Below are positions 47,337-57,083 of a stretch of DNA of 64,000 bases, piece by piece. Each line of letters begins with the position of its first letter. Position 1 is the first letter of the stretch. The DNA lies in contig CM056562.1 in the NCBI GenBank assembly GCA_029721515.1, positions 16,065,335-16,129,334 on the forward strand, written 5' to 3'. Source of the stretch: Synanceia verrucosa. Lineage: Eukaryota > Chordata > Actinopteri > Perciformes > Synanceiidae. Both the position numbers and the translations under genes were made by a program. The notes beneath the pieces are model-generated. The model searched no databases and had not been told where the DNA came from. It saw only the letters and a program-made list of their open reading frames with translations.

Positions 47337-50300
47337 CTGAACATATCATATCATCATAAACACACACAATTACACACAATAAGGGTGACATAAACTAAAT
47401 AAGTGTAGCATAATATTTATGTGTACAATATAACAGTCTAAAAAAGGCAGGCTTCTCACCTTCATGGCCTTGTAAAGTCTCTCAGCAAAGTAGGCAGAAG
47501 TGTTCTTAATACACTTCACTGAAACAGAAAATATTTCCTTAATACATTTATTCATACTTTGTCTGTTTTCAATCACTTAATCACTGTAACATGCAATAAG
47601 GAGAGTCAAAGCTGCATTAATCAATATTTTCATATTTGATGAAATCACTACGTTAAGAATAATCTATAGAGGATTAGCTGCAGCTCTACTAAGCTGTTTG
47701 ATCTCAGCACATTTCCATCAACACAGCAGCCCCACTGCCAACAGCAGCGACAGCTGTTCGTAAGCAAACAAGCCCTGACGTATAGTAGCCGTCCACCAAA
47801 TACTGAGGGAGTCGAACATCTAGCAGCTAAAGAGATATTTTTATCAGGGATTGGTTAAAAGTGTAAAACAGAGATAACACTGTTCGACTTATATTCATTG
47901 GGTGGCAAGAATTTGCCAAATGTTAGCCATAACATATTGATTAATGCAGCTTCAAAGTAAATATGAAATCAGAAATGAGAATATGGTCAGAAAGAATGAA
48001 GGGAAACACAGCACTAAAACTAGGAATGTCACAATACTAGATATTTATTAGTCAATACTAATACCAGTGAAATTCCACGATTCTTGATACCACTGTAAAA
48101 ATTATGAACACCTGGCAGCAGTTAAATAGCTCATATATACCTCTCTATTATCTATTTTATAAGGCAACTTCTATTCACTTTATAATTGTTATTTTACAAA
48201 ATTACGTTACAACACATCATAATATTATAATTTAATGATTCAACTCAATTCCACCTCTGTTAACATTAGCTCCTCTGTGCTGCTAATATGATCACAATGC
48301 AGCATGAGCACACAAAAAATAGCATTTTACTGCGTCCTTTCAGATTTTCAGATGTCATTAGTTTCAAGTCCTGCAGTAGTACGAGTACAGTCATGATTTG
48401 ACTTACAGTATTGATTGTTGTGACACCCCTAATCAAAGTTGATGGCAAACACTGCACTACACACCATCTCACAATGAAAACATATAGAATGTATGCGTTA
48501 TAATAAATCACATCTAAAAACAGGTCACTGTACCATCAACCTGAGAAATTGGCAAAAAAAGGGGGAAGAAAAAAAATAATGCATTTCACAGCGAGTCCTC
48601 TAGTTCTTTTTCAAATGTGTGTTGAGATAACCACAAATTGTAATTTGATGAACATGGGGGATGTTTAATGGTTGAATGCAAACATGTTTACTGAGTGTAT
48701 GTGTGTGTTCTTACCCACTGCCAACATGCCACTCTCAAGGTCTCCAGACATCTCCCTGCTGATGCTCTTCTCGATATCCCTGCCACACATCTGCTGGTAC
48801 TGAAGAAACACTACGCGCACGCACACACACACACACACACGCACACACACACACACACGCACACACCCCATCAGTAATGTAGCTGTAACAAGGCACTAAA
48901 GTTGCATTTGTGGCCTGATGCTGAGATTGCGCTTAGATTACGCTTGAGAACATGACTCCATAGAGAATACCTGCTTTGAGATGAGGCTTGCTCCTGGCAC
49001 ACAAAATAGCATTAAACTTGGACTCATCTGTTCCCAGCTTGTTTTCTCCAGCAGCATACAGGGCCTATAGGGACAACAGCAATGTGTACATGTCTGTGTA
49101 ATTAATAGATCATGCAATTAACATTATAACAACTACAGAGCTGCAGATTATTCATCAAACATTAATTATGAATGAGAGTCAGGCACACTTTACCTGGGCG
49201 TCTTGTTTAGCCAGAGAGATGTCGACATTTGGCCGTTCGTCACGATTGCCCTGTAAAACACAGGACAGCGTTTGCCTAATTAAACTGAAAGTATTTGCTA
49301 AGAGAGGTGTCTATGGGCAATTCACATCTATCATGTACCTGGGCGAGGGAGATCAGGAGCCTGCGGAAGTGGCCTGAAGTATCTCCACTAATGGCATCCT
49401 CCAGTGACTTCTTATATTCTGAAAGTAATGATGCAAACAAACAAAAACAGACCATAAACACATGGGCTCAATACAACAGCAACCTGAATTCAGAATGCTT
49501 GGCATTCTGAGCTCATCCTCTAATGCAACAAACTTTTCGACAGTGTTGCGATGTTGTGTGCTGAAGGCAATCACAACAGGGAGTCCGTTAACTGCCTCAA
49601 GGCGTCTCACCTTGTTTGTATATACGGGTTATCTCCTTGATTTCAGCGTTGGAGCGAGAAGACAAGATCTCTATCAGACAGGCTTCATCGGTCCCAGCTC
49701 CCTGTTAGCAAGACAGAACAATGACAACCTGAGAACCTCTGGCGTAGTGAGCCTTCATTCAAATGTGCAACTGTTGCAATGCTCTATAACGTTATATGAT
49801 GATGCAACATGTAAATAGGATTTTTCATCTAGGGACACAAATGTTCTTACAATGCAAAACAAAAGATCAACCTGGATTATAAGTCGTTCTGACAAAATGA
49901 TGGTAACTACAGAGAAAATAATAAGACATTTGATTTGTTGCTGAGCATTTACCTTTATGGCATTATGGAGCTCAGAGGCATCAAACGCCGCTGGGGTCTT
50001 CAGTAAAGCCATGACCAGCTTCCTGAAGTCTCCAGACAGCTCTGAATGCAGGTCCTTAATCAGATCCTGAAAATGGAAACATTGTTTGCATAACTCAAAA
50101 CCATCATTAGCTGTTATTTAAAAAAAAAAGTACTACAAGAGGCTACGTGGCATAGCTATAATGAGCTCTGAGGACATCCAATCCCCTCTCCATTTCACTG
50201 GCAGCACTAGCACCTGCTGTCCGCGTGTCACCATTACACACTGTTAGTATGATGCACACTGAGCCACGTGTCATTATATCTTGAAAAACTGAGTTGGTTT

Positions 50301-53065
50301 TGTTAATATTTTATTTATATTTTTTGTTATTGAAAAACAGCATTAGGTATCACATTAACACATATGGACAAGGACTGCTACCTTCCCATAGGACGTCTTG
50401 TAGGCTCGGAGCAAAGGCACACGCTGCTTGTTGGAGCGACTCCCCAGTAAATCAATGATGGCTTGCTCATCAGTTCCTGCACAATGTCAAATCAGAAACA
50501 GAAATATGTCTAAATTTCCAATTCAACGCACTTCATAGGAACTTATAAGTGACAATTATACTTAAAAATGACAAATTATAATCTAAAGAAAACGAGGGCT
50601 GTGCTCGACTAAAGAAACTCTTTAAATAAGAAGGGGGTCAAAAGAAATAGAGAGTCAGAGTCCAACTTCCCAAATGGAAAGTGAATCATGGATATCATTA
50701 GGCTCTCTGCCCATAACACTCACCAAAGCCCTTCATGGCCTTCCTCAGGACCTCCACATCTTTAAGTGGGTCAGCTCCAGGAAAGTCCTTGATTGTTCCC
50801 CTGAATCCTTTCTGAGGCAACACAATAACAACAAACAATACAGCAACAATTTCCACAGTGTTATTTCAACAAAAAGTTCAATCTGCTTCAGACATTACGT
50901 TGTGAATGTATAACAATGTGTGTATTTAATACATAGACAGATACTTTTAAGGGTCAAAAAAATGTTCAGTGTTTCTTAAATTCAAATTTGTCTGTTAGTT
51001 TTATGCCTATTCTATAATGTATAAGTCAATTCCAGAGTCTAAATAATATATTTAATTTGATTTGCCATTAAAAATGTATTTCTTTTCTTTAGTACATGCT
51101 GTAAATGTATTATTATTATGACTAATTCTATTCTTTCATTGTTGTTGTTTTACTGTTTTATCTTACTGAAACTTTAGTAGTTTATGTTGCCATAACAAAT
51201 GAATATACACAAATGGGGGATCAATAAAAAAAAATTGTTCTATTCTATTCTATTCTTACGTTGACAGGTGGAGCGACTGGCATGGCTCCGCCTCCTCCTC
51301 CGTAGGCCGGCATGGACGGATTTGGTGATGGGACCTTTGGGTAGCCTGGCATAGGTGCTGGTGCTCCTCCATAACCAGGCATGGGAGGGTTGGGTGATGG
51401 CGCACGGGGGTATCCGGGAATTGGCTGGCCAGGCTGACCAGGGTAGCCCATCCCTTGTGGATGTTGCATGCTCCCTCCTGGCTGTGGGTACAGGCCATAT
51501 GACTGTTGGTTAGGGAAGGGGGCACCGTACCCGCTAGGCTGAGTGGCAGGTGGGTACCCCCCGGGGGCTTGGGCGAACATGGATGGGTTTTGAGGAAAAC
51601 CGCCCATGCCTGCAGCGACCTGGTTGGCCTGTGATTTGAAAAGATTGGCATCCCATAAAATATGCACAGATCTTTTGAAAATTATTTTATGCAAAGCACG
51701 AGTAGCAGGTCACACCTTTTTTGGATTACATTTAATTATCATATTAATGGAATTAATCAATATTTAACAAATTTTCAAGTAAATGTCCCTTCAATTATGC
51801 TATCTATCTTCAGAGGAGAAACTGAAGAAATCTTTTCTTTTGAGGTATCCAAATAAAGTGTGGCCATGCTATATAATAAGCTAGAAATTCAAATATGTAA
51901 TAAAAGATAAGGGAAAACAATGAAGATGAGACAATGACTCAGAAAGTGAAAGGACAAAAATGCATTAGCTTGATGGGTTTGAGAAGCACGAATAAGGATG
52001 ACATATACAACTGTTTTTCTCATGCAAGAGACCTAGAAAAAGAAGGCGACAGAGAAAATGGGGATGCTGAGGATAAGTCTACGGATGTTAAGTCTTACCG
52101 TAAAGTGAAACTCAAAGGATGTGATATCCCATGAATGGCTGTGCGATTAATTCTAATTGGAATATTCAATGCAATAATCTGAAGACGTTGCATGAGACAT
52201 ATTTTATGTGTTACATTACATACAATTTTCTTGCTGGTGAAGTTGATTCTTTTAGGCTAAACTTACCATGCCTGCGTTGTATCCAGGGTTGGATAAGTTG
52301 TCGAGACCAATGGAGGGATATCCACCGGCAGGGCCGCCTCCCCAGCTGCCTGCAGCAGACGGCAAAGACAAGAGCTGTTCAGGAAAGTTGAGGATGCATT
52401 ATGCTACTAAAATGCCTGAAAGAATTGAGGACAACAGACTGGGACAGGAATGACTCTTCTTACTGGAACTTCCTTGTTCTCACTTTCGGGCTAGTTAACA
52501 TGTAGGTGAAAGAGAGCTGGACAGAGAAAGGAAGCACTATGTGACCCGTTCTCTTAGCAACAGCAGAGGTCTCTGTGTTTTTTAGGGGGAAAAAAATTCC
52601 ACTCCGTTAACTCTTGTGATCCCTTCTGCCTCCAAACACAACATGACTGACTCACCCTTTCTAAGATGGCCAACAGAATACTGCCGCTCTGTCTTTTTAA
52701 ATCATCTAATGAGTTGTTGTTGCTCAGAAAAAGTAGGCAGGTTTGACTTTTTGTTTCCCAAATGAGGCTTAAACAGTATGACACATTGACTTACCTTGTG
52801 GTGGTGCCGGTGGGTAGCCCCCAGCCTGTGGTGGGTATCCCCCAGCCTGCGGTGGGTAGCCTCCTGCTTGAGGAGGATAGCCACCGGCCTGTGGAGGATA
52901 GCCACCAGGTTGAGGAGGGTAGCCGCTTGGCTGCGGTGGGTAGCCTCCAGCTTGGGGAGGGTAAACTCCAGGCTGAGGTGGGTAGGCACCAGGTTGTTGT
53001 GGAGGGTAAGCCCCAGGCTGTTGTGGGTATCCACCTGCCTGAGGGGGGTATCCAGGGTAGCTCAT
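46713..53065 (-). CDS. anxa11: Annexin A11, complete gene
   Basis: Fourteen coding exons (high to low): 52795-53065, 52267-52349, 51260-51628, 50724-50811, 50382-50476, 49953-50066, 49611-49701, 49339-49418, 49194-49250, 48971-49064, 48715-48810, 47460-47518, 47214-47336, 46713-46772. All are GT/AG and phases join, giving 1,680 nt and 559 aa (human 505). The N-terminus (1-241) is a Gly/Tyr/Pro/Gln low-complexity region; residues about 255-559 hold four annexin repeats with type II calcium loops (KGFGTDE, GAGTDEACL, LGTDESKF, GAGTKDTTL) and end LCGGSD. Annexin A11 binds acidic phospholipids when calcium rises, takes part in cytokinesis and tethers RNA granules to lysosomes (family knowledge). 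The GLDN motif marks it as A11 and excludes A7. The a/b duplicate is not assigned. Confidence 0.95.
47460..49064 (-). CDS. anxa11: anxa11 exons 11-13: annexin repeat 3
   Basis: Exon 11 (48971-49064) encodes ALYAAGENKLGTDESKFNAI. Exon 12 (48715-48810) encodes VFLQYQQMCGRDIEKSISRE and MSGDLESGMLAV. Exon 13 (47460-47518) encodes KCIKNTSAYFAERLYKAMK. Exon 12 is 96 nt with phase 1 at both ends. Its acceptor is a bare TAG preceded by an uninterrupted (TG)n/(CG) tract. Confidence 0.93.
47610..47951. mobile_element. MITE with perfect 18-bp TIRs and TCAA target duplication
   Basis: The left end AGCTGCATTAATCAATAT (47610-47627) and its exact reverse complement (47934-47951) bound a 342-bp unit. TCAA flanks both sides (47606-47609 and 47952-47955). 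There is no coding capacity. It lies in anxa11 intron 12. Confidence 0.85.
48021..48431. mobile_element. hAT-like MITE
   Basis: Left end TAGGAATGTCACAATA; right end, reversed, TAGGGGTGTCACAACA. The ends and the internal AGTCAATACTAATACCAGTG resemble a widespread fish hAT MITE (GGGGTGTCACGATACC type). Target duplications are imperfect. Also in anxa11 intron 12. Confidence 0.6.
48815..48866. repeat. (CA)n/(CG) microsatellite at anxa11 exon 12 acceptor
   Basis: About 25 CA or CG units on plus, so (TG)n in the sense of anxa11. It ends only four bases before exon 12 on the intron side. Confidence 0.95.
49194..49701 (-). CDS. anxa11: anxa11 exons 8-10: annexin repeat 2
   Basis: Exon 8 (49611-49701) encodes GAGTDEACLIEILSSRSNAE. 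Exon 9 (49339-49418) encodes EYKKSLEDAISGDTSGHFRR. Exon 10 (49194-49250) encodes GNRDERPNVDISLAKQDAQ, the linker to repeat 3. Confidence 0.94.
49953..50811 (-). CDS. anxa11: anxa11 exons 5-7: annexin repeat 1
   Basis: Exon 5 (50724-50811) encodes KGFRGTIKDFPGADPLKDVE and EVLRKAMKGFG. Exon 6 (50382-50476) encodes GTDEQAIIDLLGSRSNKQRV. Exon 7 (49953-50066) encodes DLIKDLHSELSGDFRKLVMA and DASELHNAIK. The GxGTDE loop and the acidic residue about 40 positions later form the calcium site. Confidence 0.94.
51100..51258 (+). mobile_element. LINE 3' tail in anxa11 intron 4
   Basis: The segment contains TTGCCATAACAAATGAATAT, AAATGGGGGATCAATAAAAA and a terminal (TTCTA)n run. This is the standard 3' end of teleost LINEs of the CR1/L2/Rex type. 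It is in reverse orientation to anxa11, and its repeat tail reaches the exon 4 donor. Confidence 0.65.
51260..52349 (-). CDS. anxa11: anxa11 exons 3-4: rest of low-complexity N-terminus
   Basis: Exon 3 (52267-52349) encodes GSWGGGPAGGYPSIGLDNLS and NPGYNAGM; GLDN matches human residues 38-41. Exon 4 (51260-51628) gives 123 codons of ANQVAAGMGGFPQNPSMFAQ and repeated PGYPxxPSPNPxMP blocks. The donor of exon 4 is followed at once by a LINE-tail repeat. Confidence 0.93.
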
Positions 53066-53067
53066 GG
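52795..53067 (-). CDS. anxa11: anxa11 exon 2: start codon and YPPQ tandem repeat
   Basis: The ATG at 53063-53065 begins MSYPGYPPQAGGYPQQPG, as in mammals. The acceptor TTAAAG lies two bases upstream of it. The rest of the exon is about eleven heptapeptide units of the type GGYPPQA/P, encoded by 21-bp tandem repeats, ending APPQG. Tyr-rich low-complexity sequence of this type drives condensation of the mammalian protein. Confidence 0.94.
52810..53045 (-). repeat. anxa11: 21-bp coding minisatellite (YPPQ units)
   Basis: About eleven imperfect 21-bp units encode GGYPPQA or variants. The central units are nearly identical at DNA level, which suggests recent unit gain by slippage or unequal exchange. 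Confidence 0.85.
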
Positions 53068-54516
53068 CTTTAAAGTAAAAAACACAACTGTCAATCAAAC
53101 ATCTGACAAACATCTATTGATAAAAATGTCATCTTACGCAGCCACCTAGGCAAAAATACACACATAATGTATTGACACAGCAGCAAGAGAGTGGAAAACA
53201 CAAACTGGTATGAAGCTGCCCCTCCTCATCCTCAGGGCACTACAGTGTGTCTCTGTGCAGCTCTGACTTACAGTAAGTTTAGAGTTTGTTGTTATACTGG
53301 ACATACAATCCTAACCACTTTTAAATGCTGCTTAAGGCACTCACTAGTCTTTGGTTTTTAATGCAGCAGTAGTAGTATTATAATGGCAAGTACAGTGTCA
53401 CTGCAATGTAATACATTGCAAAATTTTCACTTCAGGGTTGTTAGATTGCAGACATTTTTAATGGTGGGGTGACGGGGAAACTTCCCTTTTGGTCAAACTC
53501 AGTATGAAAAGCCAGTGTTTGTTGTGCTTGTTCCACTGGACGACTAACTTCAGAGACTAAATGGTCATCCGCTTTGCATTTTAAGGGCTCAGGAAAAAAA
53601 AAGCTGTGTTTGACTAAGCACAGAGCAGGGAAGCTAACCTACAAAACACACAGGTAAAATCTAAATCCAGTGAGATACAGGAATTTAAACTCAGTCAACT
53701 AAAAAAAATCAACAATCTACTTTCAGATGACACAGAATCTAACTGTTAACTACTTCTAACCTCCTAAAACTTAAACATGATGTTCAACATTTGTCATAAA
53801 TTGCCCTCATGAAGTACTTGATCATCAGTAAAAACACATCTAACCACTGTGACCTGGCCAAATCCGTAAGGCACAGGTGAAAATACCTGACCCCCAATAA
53901 ACAGGCTTATTTGATTAGTGTTTCCAAAATAGCCAACATGTGTTGCAATCTCTTAACCTCACATTTTCATGGTGACGATGGGTGTGTCAGCTTTCAGACA
54001 TTAAAACATATAAGGATTGCTAGCAAGTTTTACGCTAAGCAGATTGCGTTAGTCAGCTGTAAATTTAACTGCACGCTAGCTAACGTTAATACAACACTGC
54101 TTCAGGCCTGTACAAAACTCCTTTAGAAAAAAAGCTGATTACCTCCCAATACAATTTAGCCTACGTAGCCAGGCGAGGTCAACCGTCTCTCTTATGCACA
54201 GCTTTATGTCGTAAGTTAACAGTCCGCTAGCTAGCTGACAGGCTAACTATAAAATAAACGACCAAAAACCACGGCAGTAACGGAGAAGAGGAGCGTTTTA
54301 TAGACTTAAACGGTTGAGCTAAAACCATTGGTAACTGTGTAGTACCGTTGGCAGGCTAACGACGGCGTCGAGAACAGCAGAGCGACGTAAAAAAAGAGCA
54401 AAACCACTCCAAAAATAGTCATAACTTAGACTTAAATATAACGTAACGCGAGCTAATGTGTCATTCGTTATTTTAGCTCACCTTGTTTGAGCAGTTTCTT
54501 TAGTTTTAGCACTTAC
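53068..54516 (-). other. anxa11 intron 1
   Basis: Ordinary A/T-rich intron between the noncoding first exon and the ATG exon. No mobile element, RNA gene or coding frame recognised. Confidence 0.5.
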
Positions 54517-54580
54517 TTGTTTGCTAGCAGTCTCTTCCTGTAGGATATGGCAACTTGGAGCTGCAGTTTTGACTGTACTT
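54517..54580 (-). other. anxa11: anxa11 noncoding exon 1 (predicted)
   Basis: On the minus strand GAGACTGCTAGCAAACAA is followed by a strong donor GTAAGTG at 54510-54516. Annexin A11 genes usually have a noncoding first exon, and this is the best donor between the coding exon and the GC-richer promoter. The upstream end is a guess. Confidence 0.55.
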
Positions 54581-54690
54581 AACTGCTTATGGGAGGGACT
54601 CATAGTTTCCATTTAAGGCGCCCACCCATCTGTCTGCCCGTCACTGAGCAATGACAGACAGCCTGTCATCACGTGACAACAACAAATAAT
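54581..54690 (-). promoter_or_regulatory. anxa11: anxa11 proximal promoter: CArG box and CACGTG box
   Basis: CCATTTAAGG at 54609-54618 fits the CC(A/T)6GG serum-response (SRF) element. TCACGTGA at 54669-54676 fits the palindromic TFEB/MITF (CLEAR-type) E-box core. Both lie within about 100 bp of the predicted first exon. Function is inferred from motif only. Confidence 0.4.
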
Positions 54691-55212
54691 GTGCTCACCA
54701 CGACAGATAACAGCTACATAGGTAAACATCAATGACATGATGGAAAATGTGACAGGCCCAGGGCGTCTATACTGTTACAATAGGGCTGTTTTTTCATAGG
54801 GGTAAACGATTTTGTGTTTACTGACACACATTTGCCAGCTCTGTACAATGTGATTATTTTACAATGAGTAGGAATTATACTGTATATACTTATAAGTATA
54901 GTTCATTCCAATATCATATATTATATACATTTAAAGTTGTCAAAGTTACAGAAAAACAACTACAATTGGGACTGTAATACTACTACTAATATCAATACAT
55001 TTTATTTGTACAAAACAACACAGGGGGATAAACTGATGTTTTAAATGGATCAGGACTTATTGTGGTGTAATGATGTCATCATAATGACATCATCACCAAC
55101 AAGGAAGTAATATTTGACCTTCTGTTCCTCACCTCATTGGCTGCCAGAAGAAAACTACACACAATTAATGAAATGACACACCTGTGTATCCTGAAGTGCT
55201 CCTATGAACGTG

Positions 55213-55214
<2 letters not shown>

Positions 55215-55273
<59 letters not shown>
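55215..55273. repeat. (AT)29 microsatellite
   Basis: Pure alternating AT, the longest in the window. Confidence 0.95.
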
Positions 55274-55275
<2 letters not shown>

Positions 55276-55279
55276 CTTG

Positions 55280-55910
55280 TGCATTATCAATATAAAAATA
55301 ATGTGATGTCATTGCCATACGCCTACTTATGTGTTGAGAGAGTTCTGCAACTCACTCATAATACCCATAATATACATAATGTAATGTGCAATATCCTGAT
55401 ACATGTATATACAGTTTCTCATCTGTTCTGCAATTCCACTTCCTTCACTTCATACCATTCACTGTGCTGTCTTTATCACACCACTCCATCTGCTGTGTTC
55501 AATAATTTTTGTCCACTCATTTTAGTCACTTATGTTGTATATATTACATGCCTAGTTATTCACTTATTGTTATTCACTTATTGTATATATAATGCCATAG
55601 TTTTTCCCACTTGGTTGTTTTCTACTGTTGTTATTATTCTTATTTTTTATAGGCCCTCCTTGTAATGTTGCACTATCCACTTTGCTGCTGTAACGATGCA
55701 AATTTCCACGTCTGTGGGACGAATAAAGGATTATCTTATCTTATATATCCATTTTGCTGTGTACAAGGAGCACTTTTGGACACATTGATTGTTTTATTTT
55801 ATTGTATTTTGCACATGTATTTTATTTTAATCAGCTTTATTTTATTACATATATGTTTTTGTAATAGTACATTTCCCTGCTACAGGATTAATAAAGGTTT
55901 GTTTTATATG
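55280..55910 (+). mobile_element. LINE 3' UTR and tails (two ends in tandem)
   Basis: The first copy ends TGCTGCTGTAACGATGCAAA, TCTGTGGGACGAATAAAGGA and TTATCTTATCTTAT, a well-known fish LINE terminus. A second, related tail follows, ending TTTCCCTGCTACAGGATTAA and TAAAGG near 55900. Neither has coding sequence. Confidence 0.6.
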
Positions 55911-56489
55911 AACTTTTAAGTATGTGTGAGGGATATTTGCCACAAGAGGGAGCCCTTTTTAAAGATTTCTCCTCTCTACACAGGCCTCTCTCAGACTAGC
56001 ATACTGCTAGAAAAGTGGCCTGGAGCTGGTGGTGTTGGGGTGATGATTTTATTGATTAACTGCTTCCTTTTTTTTTTATTGGAGCTTATTCACCAGTGTC
56101 CCAGCGTTTCTGTTGTTGCATCATTGAATAATACAGACTTTGGACTTGAATCAGCTATAAGTGAGACACTGTTGACTTCACGCTTACTTAATTAACATAA
56201 GTCAATAGGGACAAATATTAGTCGGCTAGGTGTAACACCTCACCTCTGTCCCTGAATAAACAAAACACCTACCTCTCTCTCACGCGCAACACTTTCTCAC
56301 ACCTACAGATGAACACATGTTATTACTGATGCATGCTACAAATATGTAGGTACTGCATACTACCATATGGTTAAAGAGACACAAAATGTACTTTTTTATG
56401 TATATATAACTAACTGGTGTAGCAGAATATTTATATAAATTGGGCTGGTGTTTTTCAGACACATAAAAACCAAATGAGCCATTTGTCTC

Positions 56490-56600
56490 ATCCAGTTGGT
56501 TATTAAAGCCAGACGCTGATTGGCTAGCGCCCTCGGTGACGCAGAGTCGTCCTCATTATATATTCAATGAGCCTCTCTCTGCCCCGCTGCAATAAAGGCA
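56490..56600 (+). promoter_or_regulatory. zcchc24: zcchc24 core promoter
   Basis: An inverted CCAAT box (GATTGG near 56518), a GGTGACGCAG CRE-like site and a TATA-like TTATATATTC near 56557-56566 stand in the usual order. This predicts a start near 56590. The sequence then turns GC-richer. Confidence 0.5.
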
Positions 56601-56611
56601 GATAGCGGACC

Positions 56612-56659
56612 ATGGGGAGCAGGGGGACAACTTTCTATGCTGACATGATAGCGCAATGA
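56612..56659 (+). promoter_or_regulatory. zcchc24 uORF 1
   Basis: A 15-codon frame plus TGA. Its context GGACCATGG has A at -3 and G at +4, a strong initiation context. It lies in the predicted 5' leader. Confidence 0.45.
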
Positions 56660-56700
56660 CTTCTGAGTTACAGCTAACTGGGACGAGACTCCCGGTGTGA
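56656..56700 (+). promoter_or_regulatory. zcchc24 uORF 2, overlapping uORF 1 by ATGA
   Basis: A 14-codon frame plus TGA. Its ATG shares bases with the TGA of uORF 1 (ATGA), the layout seen in termination-reinitiation. The next ATG downstream is the main zcchc24 start. Confidence 0.4.
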
Positions 56701-56843
56701 GGAGGACAGGGTCCCTTTACGGGGAAAAAGAAAAAGGAGCACTCGCCATCTGCCGGGGCAGGAAAAGAGAGACGAGAAGAGTTGAGACCAGTCCAAAGAA
56801 GAACCAGCGGTGGAAAATCCAGTTTGGCCATTTGAAGTGAAAG

Positions 56844-57083
56844 ATGAGCTTGTTGTCTGCTATAGACACGAGTGCCTCCGTGTACCAGCCTGCGCAGCTT
56901 CTCAACTGGGTCTATCTCTCCTTGCAAGACCCCCACCAGACCAGCGCCTTTGACGCGTTCAGACCCGAGCCCAACTCTTCCCACCCGGACCTCAGTTTCA
57001 GCAAGACTCCCGCAGCGGCGGACCTGAGCTCTCCCCTGAACTCCAACTATCTGAACAACTTCTTTCAGCTGCAGCGGAATGAG
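56844..57083 (+). CDS. zcchc24: zcchc24 exon 1
   Basis: First coding exon of zinc finger CCHC domain-containing 24: MSLLSAIDTSASVYQPAQLL, NWVYLSLQDPHQTSAFDAFR, and NYLNNFFQLQRNE. It has 80 codons in phase 0 and a GAG/GTGATC donor. The start is nearly identical to the human protein, and no in-frame ATG lies between the predicted transcription start and this one. The frame stays open 57 bases into the intron, ending at TAA, so intron retention would give a 98-aa product. ZCCHC24 is a small protein of poorly known role, thought to bind RNA. Confidence 0.94.

Larger units (their letters stand above)
54691..56480. other. intergenic between anxa11 and zcchc24 promoters
   Basis: Divergent intergenic DNA with an (AT)n run at 55215-55273 and LINE 3' sequence on both sides of 55740. 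No gene supported; the long plus-strand frame at 55204-55665 is low complexity and LINE UTR. Confidence 0.55.

Noticed and set aside
52762..53149. Two long plus-strand frames over the anxa11 repeat exon
   Set aside because: They are repeat-driven antisense frames of the YPPQ minisatellite.
55204..55665. 153-codon plus-strand frame
   Set aside because: It starts in an (AT)n repeat giving alternating I and Y and continues through LINE 3' UTR; not a gene.
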